NCBI GenBank assembly: GCA_028292485.1
Contig: JAQGMG010000009.1
Span: 28,168 to 92,167, forward strand
Direction: 5' to 3'
Origin: Rhodocyclales bacterium
Lineage (GTDB): Bacteria; Pseudomonadota; Gammaproteobacteria; Burkholderiales; Rhodocyclaceae
Length of the DNA: 64,000 nucleotides
Positions 8,377 through 18,199 of this stretch are shown here, in pieces. The notes below the pieces were generated by a model, which searched no databases, was not told the origin of the DNA, and saw nothing but the letters and a program-made list of their open reading frames with translations. A program made the translations under genes and the position numbers. The stretch's first letter is position 1. Each line of letters starts with the position of its first letter.

Positions 8377-9582
8377 TTATTTCAGAACAGCTGCAATCGC
8401 TTCCGCCACGTAGTCGATGTTCTTCGTGTTCAGAGCTGCCAGGCAGATGCGACCGGTCGACACGGCATAAATGCCATAGTCATTCTTCAGCGTTTCCACC
8501 TGAGCTGCGGTAAGGCCGGTGTAGGAGAACATGCCGCGCTGCTTCGTGACGAAAGCGAAATCCTGTTTGACGCCTAGCGCAGCCAGTTTTTCAACCAGAC
8601 TGGTACGCATCTGGCGAATGCGCAGGCGCATGCCGGCCAGTTCCTCTTCCCACTGCGCACGCAGCTCCGGCGAGGCCAGCACTGCTGCGACGATGGCGCC
8701 GCCATGGGTCGGCGGGTTGGAGTAGTTGGTGCGCACGACGCGTTTGACCTGCGACATGACGCGAGCCGATTCATCCTTGTTGTCGGTGACGATGGTCAGT
8801 GCGCCGACGCGTTCGCCATACAGCGAGAACGACTTGGAGAAGGAGCTGGAAACGAGGAACTGCAGGCCCGATGCGGCGAACAGGTTCAGCGCCACGGCAT
8901 CTTCAGCGATGCCATCGGCAAAGCCCTGGTAGGCCATGTCGATGAACGCAACGAGGTTGCGCTCCTTGATGGCTGTAACCACTTTGCCCCACTGGTCGGC
9001 CGTCAGATCCGCGCCAGTCGGGTTGTGGCAGCAGGCGTGCAGGACGACGATGGACTGCGCTGGCATGCTGCGCAGATCGGCCAGCATGCCTTCGAAGTTA
9101 ACGCCGCGCGTCGTGGCGTCGTAGTACGCGTAGGTACTGACAGGGAAGCCGGCGGACTCGAACAATGCGCGATGATTTTCCCAGCTCGGGTCGGAGATGT
9201 AGATCGTGGCGTTGGGCAGCAGGCGCTTGAGATAGTCGGCGCCGACCTTGAGTGCACCGGTGCCGCCGAGGGCTTCCACGGTCAGCGTGCGGCCGCTGCT
9301 GATCAACGCGGAGTCCTTGCCGAAGAGCAGGTTCGCGACAGCCGTGTTGTAGGCGGCAGCGCCTTCGATAGGCTGATAGCCACGCGGCGGGGCGGCCTTC
9401 ATGCGGACTTCTTCGGCAGCCTTGACAGCGCCGAGCAGGGGAATCTTGCCTTCGTCGGTGAAATAGACGCCTACGCCAAGATTGACCTTGGTGCTGCGGG
9501 TGTCAGCGTTGAATGCTTCATTCAAACCCAGGATCGGGTCACGCGGTGCCATCTCGACGGCGGCAAATATCGACGAACTCAT
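8377..9582 (-). CDS. aromatic/aspartate aminotransferase (class I, PLP-dependent)
   Basis: The 401-residue protein starts MSSSIFAAVEMAPRDPILGL, and the length matches AspC/TyrB (about 397-400). Visible family motifs are HACCHNPTGADLT, the PLP-lysine region SSSFSKSFSLYGERVGAL and the substrate-arginine region near the C-terminus (STGRICLAALN). It transfers amino groups between aspartate or aromatic amino acids and 2-oxoglutarate in the cytoplasm. Sequence alone does not tell AspC from TyrB. It is divergent from uvrB, with a shared 136-base promoter region, and has its own terminator. Confidence 0.9.
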   Translation of the reverse strand: MSSSIFAAVEMAPRDPILGLNEAFNADTRSTKVNLGVGVYFTDEGKIPLLGAVKAAEEVRMKAAPPRGYQPIEGAAAYNTAVANLLFGKDSALISSGRTLTVEALGGTGALKVGADYLKRLLPNATIYISDPSWENHRALFESAGFPVSTYAYYDATTRGVNFEGMLADLRSMPAQSIVVLHACCHNPTGADLTADQWGKVVTAIKERNLVAFIDMAYQGFADGIAEDAVALNLFAASGLQFLVSSSFSKSFSLYGERVGALTIVTDNKDESARVMSQVKRVVRTNYSNPPTHGGAIVAAVLASPELRAQWEEELAGMRLRIRQMRTSLVEKLAALGVKQDFAFVTKQRGMFSYTGLTAAQVETLKNDYGIYAVSTGRICLAALNTKNIDYVAEAIAAVLK

Positions 9583-9718
9583 GAGTACTCCAGCTGTGGA
9601 AAGAAACCTCGACGCACATCGCGTGAGGCATGGTACGAACTAACTCAGTACAAGGTAACCTAACGAGTCCGGCGCAAATTTTGCTGACAGCCAAACCGAA
9701 ACAACTCAGTATTTTAGC

Positions 9719-11767
9719 ATGCAAGAACAAGCCCCTAGCTCTTCCATTGTGACCTTTGATGGCAGCCCGTTTCGCCTGCATCAGCCTTTTCCGCCGGCTG
9801 GCGACCAGCCCACGGCCATTACAAAACTGGTCGAAGGCATCGAAGACGGGCTGATGTATCAGACGCTGCTCGGCGTGACCGGTTCGGGCAAGACCTACAC
9901 GATGGCCAATGTCATCGCACGCATGGGCCGACCGGCCATCGTGCTGGCACCAAACAAGACGCTGGCGGCACAGCTGTATTCCGAATTCCGCGAATTTTTC
10001 CCGGACAACGCGGTGGAGTACTTCGTCTCTTACTACGATTACTACCAGCCCGAGGCCTATGTGCCGTCGCGCGACCTGTTCATCGAGAAGGATTCGGCGA
10101 TCAACGAGCACATCGAGCAGATGCGCTTATCGGCCACCAAGAGCCTGCTGGAGCGCCGTGACGTAGTGATTGTGGCGACCGTGTCATGCATCTACGGTAT
10201 CGGTGACCCGAGCGACTACCACAGCATGATCTTGCATGTGAGCGAGGGCGAGAAAATCGCGCATCGCGATGTGTTGCAGCGGCTGGTCGCCATGCAGTAC
10301 GACCGATCCGATGTTGATTTTCACCGTGGCACATTCCGCGTGCGCGGCGACGTTATCGATATATTTCCGGCCGAGAATGCCGAGCTTGCCGTGCGTATCG
10401 AAATGTTCGATGACGAGATCGAGCACATCACGCTGTTCGACCCGCTTACCGGCCATCTCAAGCAGAAACTCGGGCGCTTCACTGTTTTCCCGTCGAGCCA
10501 CTACGTGACGCCGCGCGCCACCGTGATGCGCGCCGTGGACAAGATCAAGGAAGAACTGCGAGACCGCATCGAGTTCTATCAGCGCAGCGGCAAGCTGGTC
10601 GAGGCACAGCGTATCGAACAGCGCACACGTTTCGATCTCGAAATGCTTGCCGAACTCGGCTTTTGCAAGGGCATCGAGAATTACTCGCGGCACATGTCCG
10701 GCCGCAACGCAGGTGATCCACCACCAACACTGATCGACTACATGCCAGCGGATTCGCTGATGTTCGTCGATGAATCGCATGTCGCAATTCCGCAGGTCGG
10801 CGCAATGTTCAAGGGCGATCAGGCGCGCAAGCTGAACCTCATCGATTTCGGCTTCAGGTTGCCTTCTGCGGCAGACAATCGGCCACTCAAATTCGACGAA
10901 TTCGAACGGCTCATGCCGCAGACCATTTTCGTGTCCGCCACGCCATCGAAGTATGAGGAAGAGCACCAGGGGCAGGTCGTTGAGCAACTGGTGCGACCGA
11001 CAGGTTTGGTCGATCCGATGGTCGAAGTGCGTCCGGCAATTACGCAGGTTGACGACGTACTGACCGAAATCCGCAAGCGCGTTGCAGAGAATGAGCGCGT
11101 GCTCATTACCGTACTGACCAAGCGCATGGCCGAAGACCTGACCGAATACCTCGGCGAAAACGGCGTCCGCGTGCGCTACTTGCATAGCGACATCGACACG
11201 GTCGAACGCGTTGAAATCCTGCGCGATCTGCGCCTTGGTGAATTCGATGTATTGGTGGGCATCAACCTGCTGCGCGAAGGGCTGGACTTGCCTGAAGTTT
11301 CGCTGGTGGCGATTCTCGATGCTGACAAGGAGGGCTTCCTGCGCTCGGTGCGCTCACTGATCCAGACCATCGGCCGTGCGGCACGTCACCTCAATGGCAC
11401 TGCCATTCTCTATGCGGATCGCATGACAGATTCCATGCGTGCGGCCATCGGCGAAACCGAGCGGCGGCGCAATACGCAGATCGCCTTCAACGAGGCCAAC
11501 GGTATCGTGCCAAAATCGGTTTCCAAGCGCATCAAGGACATCATCGACGGCGTCTATCAACCCGACGTCGACAAGGTGGCCCTTGGCATTGCCGAGCCTG
11601 GCGTCGACTACGCGCTGATGGATGAAAAGCAGCTTGCGCGCGCCATCAAGAGACTCGAAAAAGACATGATGGACTACGCCAGGAACCTGGATTTCGAGAG
11701 AGCCGCAGCGGCGCGCGATGAGTTGTTCAAGCTTCGCCAACGCGCTTTCGGTGCGGATCATCACTGA
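9719..11767 (+). CDS. uvrB: excinuclease ABC subunit B
   Basis: The 682-residue protein has full UvrB length. Walker [16 protein letters not shown] is at about residues 43-57. The beta-hairpin region ([21 protein letters not shown]) that inserts into damaged DNA follows. Later come DESH (helicase motif II), the QTIGRAARH motif and a C-terminal UVR domain ([21 protein letters not shown]) that binds UvrC. It works with UvrA and UvrC in nucleotide excision repair, and uvrC lies further along in this window. No clear LexA box (CTG-N10-CAG) is seen in the upstream region. Confidence 0.97.
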   Translation: MQEQAPSSSIVTFDGSPFRLHQPFPPAGDQPTAITKLVEGIEDGLMYQTLLGVTGSGKTYTMANVIARMGRPAIVLAPNKTLAAQLYSEFREFFPDNAVEYFVSYYDYYQPEAYVPSRDLFIEKDSAINEHIEQMRLSATKSLLERRDVVIVATVSCIYGIGDPSDYHSMILHVSEGEKIAHRDVLQRLVAMQYDRSDVDFHRGTFRVRGDVIDIFPAENAELAVRIEMFDDEIEHITLFDPLTGHLKQKLGRFTVFPSSHYVTPRATVMRAVDKIKEELRDRIEFYQRSGKLVEAQRIEQRTRFDLEMLAELGFCKGIENYSRHMSGRNAGDPPPTLIDYMPADSLMFVDESHVAIPQVGAMFKGDQARKLNLIDFGFRLPSAADNRPLKFDEFERLMPQTIFVSATPSKYEEEHQGQVVEQLVRPTGLVDPMVEVRPAITQVDDVLTEIRKRVAENERVLITVLTKRMAEDLTEYLGENGVRVRYLHSDIDTVERVEILRDLRLGEFDVLVGINLLREGLDLPEVSLVAILDADKEGFLRSVRSLIQTIGRAARHLNGTAILYADRMTDSMRAAIGETERRRNTQIAFNEANGIVPKSVSKRIKDIIDGVYQPDVDKVALGIAEPGVDYALMDEKQLARAIKRLEKDMMDYARNLDFERAAAARDELFKLRQRAFGADHH

Positions 11768-11779
11768 TTGGCCGTCGAG

Positions 11780-12241
11780 ATGAAACGTATTCTTTTTGTA
11801 TGCACAGGGAATATCTGCCGTTCGCCGGCGGCCGATGGCATCGCACGCCACTGGGCAGCCAAGCTCGGCATGCAGGGACAAGTCGAATTCGATTCGGCCG
11901 GCACCCACGCCTACCACGACGGCGAAGCGCCCGACCCGCGCGCGCAGCGTGCTGCCAAGCGCCGCGGCTACGAGCTTTCGCGCTTGCGCGCGCGCCCCGT
12001 GATGCCGCAGGACTTTGAGCGTTTTGACCTTATCGTGGCGATGGATCGCGGCCATCTGGTCTGGCTACGCCGTAAATGTCCGTCTGAACATCACCACAAA
12101 CTCGTGATGTTCCTCAGCTTCGCCGAACGCTTTCCCGACGGCGATGTGCCGGACCCTTACTATGGTGACGAGGATGGCTTCGAGCGGGTGCTCGATATGT
12201 GCGAAGACGCCGTGCAAGGCATTCTCGACAAGTATCGTTGA
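11780..12241 (+). CDS. low-molecular-weight protein tyrosine phosphatase
   Basis: The 153-residue protein begins MKRILFVCTGNICRSP. C8-T-G-N-I-C-R14 is the CX5R phosphate-binding loop with catalytic Cys8. The second catalytic element DPYYGDEDGF near residue 118 supplies the general acid Asp. Such enzymes dephosphorylate protein tyrosines, including bacterial tyrosine kinases of polysaccharide export, but no kinase gene is close here. ATG at 11780 lies 12 bases after the uvrB stop. The frame also extends to a TTG just after uvrB, which would add only four residues. Confidence 0.9.
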   Translation: MKRILFVCTGNICRSPAADGIARHWAAKLGMQGQVEFDSAGTHAYHDGEAPDPRAQRAAKRRGYELSRLRARPVMPQDFERFDLIVAMDRGHLVWLRRKCPSEHHHKLVMFLSFAERFPDGDVPDPYYGDEDGFERVLDMCEDAVQGILDKYR

Positions 12242-12243
12242 AC

Positions 12244-13371
12244 CTAACCGAGCATGACGCCCTTGCGCGTAATGACGCTCGTATCGACATAGTGCGAGGC
12301 GCGTTCGCCGTTGCCGAAGTTGAGTGCCCAGTCGCCAAGATCGAGCGTTTTCATGCCCTGCAGGGATCGCGGGGTGCCGATGGCGACATCCGTTGACCGG
12401 CGCGTCGTTGCGATGAGCGCGCGCGCTGCCACATAGCCTTCGAGGCTGGCAGTGGTTGGCGCCTCGTCCATGTATTTTGACAATGCCCGGGAGAATTCCC
12501 GCACGACCCGTTCGGTCCCCTTGTTCGGATTCGGCACGACGCGCGAGACGACCAGGCCAAACGACAACTCCGGTCCGAGAATCTGCTGCAAGGCCGTCGG
12601 GTCGGCGCTCGATGTAATGGCGATGACCAGACCCGGCACGCGCGGTCGCAATTCGCGCGCCAGCAATGCGGCCGAGACAGTATCGGAAAGTATCACGATG
12701 GCATGTGGCGGGTTGCGGGCGATGATCGTTGCCAGCGCAGCGGCATTGCTGCCATCTTCCTTGAGTGTGACCAGCTGCGGCCGTGGCATTTCGCGTTTAT
12801 CCAGCAAATCCAGCGCGGCGTTACGGGCAGCCACACTCGCTGCGTTCGGCGTGTGAGCAATGGTGAAAGCACTCATGCGGCCAGCGGCAAACTGGTTCAG
12901 CAGTGCAGCGATTTCTTCAGCATAGGTAGCGCGTACATAGAGTGCGCGACCGTCTTCCTTATGGCGGCTGATGCCGCTCATGGGGGCGAACAGCAAGCGA
13001 CCCGAAGTCTTGAATACAGGCGCGGCAAGCACCGCTTCGACACATTCGTCGCCCGTGAATCCAAAGAGAATATCCGCGTGATTTTCGTTGAGCAGGCGTG
13101 ACGCGTTGGCAACAGCCTGCTCCGGTCTCGCGCCGTCGTCCAGCTGGATGAAGCGCCACTTTCTGCCGCCCGTGCCGCCGCTGGTATTGGCTTCATCGAA
13201 AGCTATCTTGGCGCCGGTGAAGTAATCGCGGCCGAGATTCTGCAACGGACCGGACAAGTCGACGGACTGGCCGACAGTGAACTCATTACGGGATTTTTCT
13301 GCACGAGCGGCAGAAGACAGAAGAGAAGAGGATGCCAGCGCGGAGCAGAGCAGGAAATTGCGGCGATTCAT
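12244..13371 (-). CDS. ABC transporter substrate-binding protein, LivJ-like
   Basis: The 375-residue protein starts MNRRNFLLCSALASSSLLSS, with AARAEKS at the probable cleavage site, so it is exported (the RR pair could also suggest Tat export). The body follows the type I periplasmic binding fold of branched-chain amino acid receptors: TVGQSVDLSGPLQNLGRDYFTG, then RFIQLDDGARPEQAVANA and LFGFTGDECVEAVL. No permease or ATPase genes adjoin it, so its transporter partner, if any, lies elsewhere. The ligand is unknown. It is convergent with the phosphatase gene, with only two bases between stop codons. Confidence 0.8.
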   Translation of the reverse strand: MNRRNFLLCSALASSSLLSSAARAEKSRNEFTVGQSVDLSGPLQNLGRDYFTGAKIAFDEANTSGGTGGRKWRFIQLDDGARPEQAVANASRLLNENHADILFGFTGDECVEAVLAAPVFKTSGRLLFAPMSGISRHKEDGRALYVRATYAEEIAALLNQFAAGRMSAFTIAHTPNAASVAARNAALDLLDKREMPRPQLVTLKEDGSNAAALATIIARNPPHAIVILSDTVSAALLARELRPRVPGLVIAITSSADPTALQQILGPELSFGLVVSRVVPNPNKGTERVVREFSRALSKYMDEAPTTASLEGYVAARALIATTRRSTDVAIGTPRSLQGMKTLDLGDWALNFGNGERASHYVDTSVITRKGVMLG

Positions 13372-13555
13372 CGAGACGCCCGGATTTTGCAGGGAGCCGC
13401 ATCGTGCACTGTCCAGTTTGTAGGAATATTACAAATTGAAGAAAATCTAGGGGTTCGCTGGCGCAGATTCAGCCATTGATGGCGTGCATGCCCCTAGAAT
13501 CGCCATTCGCTCTGCGGGGAAGAGCGCTAAATTCATATTCAGACAGGGAGATGCA

Positions 13556-13924
13556 ATGCTCAAAATCTGGTTTCTGCGACTGGCTGCCATCTATTTCGTC
13601 ATCGGTGTGAGCTTCGGCTACGTCATGTCGGTGACCGAAAACTTCGTGCTGATGCCTGTGCATGCGCACATCAATCTGCTCGGTTGGGTATCGATGGCGC
13701 TGTTCGGCCTTATCTATTTTGCATGGCCCGGCGCAGCCACGACGAGGCTGGCCAAGGCGCATTTCACGCTCTACAACATTGGCTTGCCCATCATGATGGT
13801 CGGATTGAGCCTGTTTCTCGAAGGCACGAGACAAGCGGGGCCGGTAATCGGCCTTGGCGCGACCTTGGTCGTCGTCGCAATCCTGTGTTTTACGATCAAC
13901 CTGTTCCGCCAGGTCAAAGCCTGA
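13556..13924 (+). CDS. small haem-copper-oxidase-like membrane protein, 122 aa
   Basis: A GGGAG motif precedes the ATG at 13556. The protein has four hydrophobic segments and the sequence LMPVHAHINLLGWVSMALFG, which resembles the NorB/cbb3 oxidase subunit I region carrying conserved histidines. At 122 residues it is far too short for an oxidase subunit. Small stand-alone proteins of this type are annotated as cytochrome-c-oxidase-like and may bind haem. Its role is unknown. It is divergent from the binding-protein gene and convergent with the RsmI-like gene. Confidence 0.7.
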   Translation: MLKIWFLRLAAIYFVIGVSFGYVMSVTENFVLMPVHAHINLLGWVSMALFGLIYFAWPGAATTRLAKAHFTLYNIGLPIMMVGLSLFLEGTRQAGPVIGLGATLVVVAILCFTINLFRQVKA

Positions 13925-13927
13925 CAG

Positions 13928-14680
13928 CTAGCGCTTTTTATTCGGCTGCGATGGTTTTGGGCGTGCGGCGTCCGCCAGCAAAAGGAAAATGCTCGGACGC
14001 CGTTCCAGATCGGGCCGCTCCGCTTTGCGCCATTGCGCAATGCTGCGCGTCATGACCCATTCGTCCGCCGTGGTCAGCGAGGTGGCAACACAAAGCAGGG
14101 TTCCTGGCTGGCAGGCGTTCAGCAGCGCATCGAGCATCGCGGTATTGCGATAGGGCGTCTCGATGAAAAGCTGCGTGCGTTGCCATTGGGCTGACTCGGC
14201 TTCGAGCGCCTGGATGCGTTGCATGCGCTCCGCCGCAGCAATCGGCAGATAGCCATGGAATGCAAAGCTCTGGCCGTTCAAGCCTGACGCCATCATGGCA
14301 AGCAGAAGGGAAGACGGCCCTACCAATGGGACGACGCGCAAGCCATGGTAGTGGGCGCGCCGCACGACCAGCGAGCCTGGATCAGCTACGGCAGGGCAGC
14401 CAGCCTCGGACATCAGGCCGATGTTGCGGCCTGCGCGTACTATTTGCAGATGCGCGTCGAGCCATGCCGCATCGGGTGTTTCGGGAAGTTCGTGGATATC
14501 TATTTCTTGCAGCGGACGAGGATGGCCGAAACGCTTGAGATCGGCACGCGCTGTCTTGGCGCGTTCGACGACAAAGTAGTCCAGGGCATGCAGTTGGCGC
14601 AGAACTTCCGGCGGGTGGACCACACCATTGTCGCCCGGACCCAGGCCGACTGGAATCAGGTAGAGCGCGCCGGGCTTCAC
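13928..14680 (-). CDS. SAM-dependent methyltransferase, RsmI-like tetrapyrrole-methylase fold
   Basis: The 250-residue protein starts at GTG 14680 (VKPGALYLIPVGLGPGDN). GLMSEAGCPAVADPGSLVVRRAH near residue 90 is the signature of the RsmI family, followed by VVPLVGPSSLLLAMMASGLNG. RsmI methylates the 2'-O of C1402 in 16S rRNA. This protein belongs to the related YraL-like branch often found beside maf, so the precise target is inferred. The GTG overlaps the maf stop codon (GTGA), which implies translational coupling. Longer upstream frames run antisense into maf and were rejected. Confidence 0.8.
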   Translation of the reverse strand: MKPGALYLIPVGLGPGDNGVVHPPEVLRQLHALDYFVVERAKTARADLKRFGHPRPLQEIDIHELPETPDAAWLDAHLQIVRAGRNIGLMSEAGCPAVADPGSLVVRRAHYHGLRVVPLVGPSSLLLAMMASGLNGQSFAFHGYLPIAAAERMQRIQALEAESAQWQRTQLFIETPYRNTAMLDALLNACQPGTLLCVATSLTTADEWVMTRSIAQWRKAERPDLERRPSIFLLLADAARPKPSQPNKKR

Positions 14681-15255
14681 GGCACGGCAACGCCGACGTT
14701 GCGCAACATGCGACACAGCGCGATCAGCGGCAGGCCAATCAGGGCATTGGGGTCGTCGCCGCGCATGTATTCCAGCAGGCTGATGCCCAAACCCTCCGAT
14801 TTGGCGCTGCCTGCGCAATCGAGGGGCAGCTCCTGCTCCACATAGCGCCTGATTTCCTCGTCCGACAATGACCGGAAGCGCGCCTCTGTACCGACGGCTT
14901 CGAGCTGGTACGAGCCATCGCGGCTGTCGAACAGGCACAGTGCGGTATGGAAGAATATCGACTTGCCGCGCATTGCTTGCAGTTGTGCGATTGCGCGTTC
15001 GACCGTGCCGGGCTTGCCGAAGCGCTCTGTTCCACTATGTGCGACCTGATCACTCCCGATAATCAAGGCGCCGGGATGGCGATCTGCCACGGCCCGTGCC
15101 TTGGCCAGCGCCAGTCGTTCAGCGGTAGCAGTTGGCGATTCGGCCGGCAGGGCGCTTTCATCCAGATCCGGCCGGTCCGTCGCGAAAGGCAAGCCGAGGC
15201 GTTCCAGCAACTGTTTGCGGTAAATGGAGGTGGAGGCAAGAACGAGCGGCGGCAT
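14677..15255 (-). CDS. maf: Maf-family nucleotide pyrophosphatase
   Basis: The 192-residue protein starts MPPLVLASTSIYRKQLLERL, with the Maf motif LASxSxxRxxLL. LIIGSDQVAH carries the catalytic Asp. GKPGTVERAIAQLQAMRGKSI and GSAKSEGLGISLLEYMRGDDPNALIGLPL complete the family signature. Maf/YceF enzymes hydrolyse non-canonical or modified nucleoside triphosphates (here the 7-methyl-GTP branch, YceF, is likely from context). ATG at 15255 gives the expected length. Its position beside yceD-rpmF, divergent, is the usual betaproteobacterial arrangement. Confidence 0.9.
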   Translation of the reverse strand: MPPLVLASTSIYRKQLLERLGLPFATDRPDLDESALPAESPTATAERLALAKARAVADRHPGALIIGSDQVAHSGTERFGKPGTVERAIAQLQAMRGKSIFFHTALCLFDSRDGSYQLEAVGTEARFRSLSDEEIRRYVEQELPLDCAGSAKSEGLGISLLEYMRGDDPNALIGLPLIALCRMLRNVGVAVP

Positions 15256-15324
15256 GAAGAATGCTGGGCTCAGACCAGCGCAAGCTTTGACAGGATCGGG
15301 CCAAGATAATATCATTGACGGTTT

Positions 15325-15840
15325 ATGTCGCACCACAACGCAAGCATTGCAGACCGAGTGATTGCAGACCCTTTCGAATTCGCGCGCCGTGGCGCCGTGT
15401 TGGAAGCTGAAGCAGTTGCCGGGGGCTTTGACAGGCTCGCAGACCAGTTGCGTCCCGCCGGGGCGCAACACGCAGTGAAGTATCGCGTCGAAGGTGAGTG
15501 CCATGAGGACAAGGAGTTTCTTGTTCTGCAGGTTACAGCTGACGTGGTACTTGGCTGTCAGCGATGCTTGGGCGATGTGACATGTCCCGTTGAATCGCAT
15601 GTCCGCTTGTTGCTGGTGCGCGAGGGTGACGAGCTCCCCGACGAGGATCTGGCCGAAGATGACTTCGATCCGGTTCACGCAAACCGTAATCTTGATGTAC
15701 TAGCCTTGGTGGAAGACGAACTCTTGTTGAGTCTTCCGTTGTCGCCAATGCACGAAGATTGCAGCATGTTGCACGGTGAGGGTCGGGATAATCTGGTATC
15801 GCCCTTCGCGGTGCTGGGCAAATTGAAGCGGCCGGATTAG
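15325..15840 (+). CDS. yceD: YceD (DUF177) family protein
   Basis: The 171-residue protein contains LGCQRCLGDVTCPVE, the conserved CxxC of DUF177, and the acidic region EDDFDPVHANRNLDVLALVEDELLLSLPLSPMHEDC. YceD is encoded upstream of rpmF in most proteobacteria, and homologues are linked to 23S rRNA accumulation in plants and bacteria. Here it is followed by rpmF after 29 bases. The start ATG at 15325 fits the family N-terminus. It is divergent from maf. Confidence 0.88.
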   Translation: MSHHNASIADRVIADPFEFARRGAVLEAEAVAGGFDRLADQLRPAGAQHAVKYRVEGECHEDKEFLVLQVTADVVLGCQRCLGDVTCPVESHVRLLLVREGDELPDEDLAEDDFDPVHANRNLDVLALVEDELLLSLPLSPMHEDCSMLHGEGRDNLVSPFAVLGKLKRPD

Positions 15841-15869
15841 TCGGTCGCTGAGTTTTCAGGAGTAGAAAA

Positions 15870-16049
15870 ATGGCTGTTCAGCAAAACAAGAAGTCCCCTT
15901 CCAAGCGTGGTATGCACCGTGCACACGATTTTCTGACAGCGCCGTCGATCGCTGTTGAGCCAACCACGGGTGAAGTTCACCTGCGCCACCATGTTTCGGC
16001 CTCCGGTTTCTACCGGGGCAAGAAGGTTGTCAAGGCCAAGGGCGAGTAA
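15870..16049 (+). CDS. rpmF: 50S ribosomal protein L32
   Basis: A 59-residue protein starts [20 protein letters not shown] and ends [10 protein letters not shown]. The opening MAVQQNKxSxSxRxMRR-type head and the [14 protein letters not shown] tail identify L32. AGGAG lies about seven bases before the ATG. It sits between yceD and plsX, the classic order linking ribosome and lipid synthesis. No CxxC zinc motif is present, so this is the zinc-free form. Confidence 0.97.
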   Translation: MAVQQNKKSPSKRGMHRAHDFLTAPSIAVEPTTGEVHLRHHVSASGFYRGKKVVKAKGE

Positions 16050-16126
16050 TCCGCCCCCTTGTCGGGCAGGGCGTAAGCCGGCTGCCCTCCGCATTACCCG
16101 CGCTTCAGCTTCCGCCACAGGTCGCA

Positions 16127-17203
16127 ATGGACGTCACAATCGCGATTGATTGCATGGGCGGTGATCATGGTCCATCGGTCACCTTGCCGGCTGCCTGCGA
16201 ATTTCTACGTGCTGATCCCACGATGAAGGTCATCCTCGTTGGACGTGCGGAGGCTTTTTCCGGCCCGCACGCTGACGAGCTTTCCTTGTTCGGTGAGCGC
16301 GTGAAGATTCGTCACGCCAGCGAAGTCATCGCCATGGATGAGGCGCCAGCGATCGCCATGCGTGTGAAGAAGGATTCTTCCATGCGCGTTGCAGTCGACC
16401 TCGTCAAGAGCGGCGAAGCGCAAGCTGCCATCTCGGCCGGCAATACCGGCGCGCTGATGGCTATTTCGCGTTTCGTGCTCAAGACCTTGCCAGGTATCGA
16501 TCGTCCTGCCATCGTTCAGGTCATGCCTGCGGTAGCAGGGCAGACCTATATGCTCGACCTTGGCGCCAATGTGGATTGCACTGCGGAACATCTGCTGCAA
16601 TTCGGCATCATGGGCGCGATGCTGGTCGAAGCACTTGAGCATCGTGAGCGCCCGGAAGTTGGCTTGCTGAATATCGGTGAAGAAGAAACCAAGGGCAACG
16701 AAATCGTCAAGGAAGCAGGCGAGTTATTGCGCAAGAGCGGTTTGAATTTCATTGGTAACGTCGAAGGCAATGACATCTACAAAGGCTCCTGCCACGTCAT
16801 CGTCTGCGATGGTTTCGTCGGCAATGTCGCCCTCAAGGCCTCTGAAGGTCTTGGCATGATGTTCGTCACCTTCCTCAAGGAAGAGCTGGGCCGTAACTGG
16901 TTCACGCGCCTGTGTGCTGCGCCTGCGGCGCATGTTCTCAAGCGTTTCAAGCACCGCGCCGACCATCGCCGTTATAACGGTGCGGTATTGCTGGGCTTGC
17001 GCGGCGTCGTAGTGAAAAGCCATGGTTCGGCCGATGTATTTGCGTTTGGCCAGGCTTTGCATCGCTGTGCGGAAGCTGCGCGCAATGGGCTGATCGAGCG
17101 TATCGAGCAACGCATGCTCGAATATACGCAGTCACGCACCCAGATACTCACGAAAGCCCCGGCCGAAGATAACAACAATACCCAGGCGGTTCGTACAGCA
17201 TGA
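16127..17203 (+). CDS. plsX: phosphate acyltransferase PlsX
   Basis: The 358-residue protein starts [19 protein letters not shown], the PlsX signature. It continues with [27 protein letters not shown] and [16 protein letters not shown]. PlsX converts acyl-ACP and phosphate to acyl-phosphate, which PlsY uses to start phospholipid synthesis at the inner membrane face. Its stop codon overlaps the fabH start (ATGA), indicating coupled translation in the fab operon. Confidence 0.97.
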   Translation: MDVTIAIDCMGGDHGPSVTLPAACEFLRADPTMKVILVGRAEAFSGPHADELSLFGERVKIRHASEVIAMDEAPAIAMRVKKDSSMRVAVDLVKSGEAQAAISAGNTGALMAISRFVLKTLPGIDRPAIVQVMPAVAGQTYMLDLGANVDCTAEHLLQFGIMGAMLVEALEHRERPEVGLLNIGEEETKGNEIVKEAGELLRKSGLNFIGNVEGNDIYKGSCHVIVCDGFVGNVALKASEGLGMMFVTFLKEELGRNWFTRLCAAPAAHVLKRFKHRADHRRYNGAVLLGLRGVVVKSHGSADVFAFGQALHRCAEAARNGLIERIEQRMLEYTQSRTQILTKAPAEDNNNTQAVRTA

Positions 17204-18165
17204 TTTTCTCTCGCATTGCGGGTACCGGCGGCTTTCTGCCCGGTGCCCCCGTCTCCAACAATGACCTCGTTGCGCGCGGTATCGACACTTCGGATGAGTG
17301 GATTGCCGAGCGCACCGGGATTCGGGCGCGCTATCTTGCCAATGCCGACGTCACGACAAGCCAGCTTGCAAGCGAGGCGGCGCGCCGCGCGCTTGACGCA
17401 GCAGGGATAGCACCTTCCGAGGTTGATCTTCTGATCGTGGCAACCACCACGCCGGACATGATTTTCCCGAGCACCGCTTGTCTTGTGCAAAGTGCGCTGG
17501 GGGTGCCCTCGGGTGCGACCGCTTTCGATGTGCAGGCAGTGTGCAGCGGCTTTGCCTATGCGCTCGCCGTGGCCGACAAATTCGTCAAGAGCGGCAGTCA
17601 CAAGCGTGCCCTGGTGATCGGGGCGGAAACCCTGTCGCGCATCATCGACTGGAACGATCGCGGCACTTGCGTGCTGTTTGGCGATGGCGCTGGCGCTGTC
17701 GTCCTGGTGGCCGACAGCGAACCGGGCATCCTGGCTACTGCTTTGCATGCAGACGGCAATCAATCGCCTATCCTGAATGCGACTGGTGCAATTGCTGGCG
17801 GTGTCATTACGGGCTCACCGTTCCTGCATATGGACGGTCAGGCGGTTTTCAAGCTGGCGGTGCGCGTCCTGGGCGATGTGGCGCTGGAAGTGCTTGCAGC
17901 GGCTTCCATGCAGGTCACCGATCTCGACTGGTTGATCCCGCATCAGGCCAATATCCGCATCATGAAAGCGACGTCGAAACGCCTCGGCATTCCTGATGAG
18001 AAAGTGATCGTGACGGTTGATCGGCATGGCAATACTTCTGCTGCATCGGTGCCGCTGGCGCTCGATGCCGCAGTGCGCGAAGGGCGCATCCAGCGCGGCC
18101 AGAGTGTCCTGTTGCAAGGCGTTGGCGGTGGGTTTACGTGGGGCGCCGCACTGCTGCGCTTCTAG
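17200..18165 (+). CDS. fabH: beta-ketoacyl-ACP synthase III
   Basis: The 321-residue protein shows the catalytic triad of KAS III: Cys in [14 protein letters not shown] (near residue 112), His in [12 protein letters not shown] (near 248) and Asn in [15 protein letters not shown] (near 278). It condenses acetyl-CoA with malonyl-ACP to begin each fatty acid chain. It overlaps plsX by four bases and lies 34 bases before fabD. Confidence 0.97.
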   Translation: MIFSRIAGTGGFLPGAPVSNNDLVARGIDTSDEWIAERTGIRARYLANADVTTSQLASEAARRALDAAGIAPSEVDLLIVATTTPDMIFPSTACLVQSALGVPSGATAFDVQAVCSGFAYALAVADKFVKSGSHKRALVIGAETLSRIIDWNDRGTCVLFGDGAGAVVLVADSEPGILATALHADGNQSPILNATGAIAGGVITGSPFLHMDGQAVFKLAVRVLGDVALEVLAAASMQVTDLDWLIPHQANIRIMKATSKRLGIPDEKVIVTVDRHGNTSAASVPLALDAAVREGRIQRGQSVLLQGVGGGFTWGAALLRF

Positions 18166-18199
18166 CGCCGGTGGATGTCCTGACTGATATTCGGGGGTC

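Noticed and set aside
9583..9718. LexA box in front of uvrB
   Set aside because: No CTG-N10-CAG or close variant occurs between the aminotransferase and uvrB starts.
10184..11185. Minus-strand frame of 333 codons inside uvrB
   Set aside because: Antisense shadow of uvrB with no start signal or known domain.
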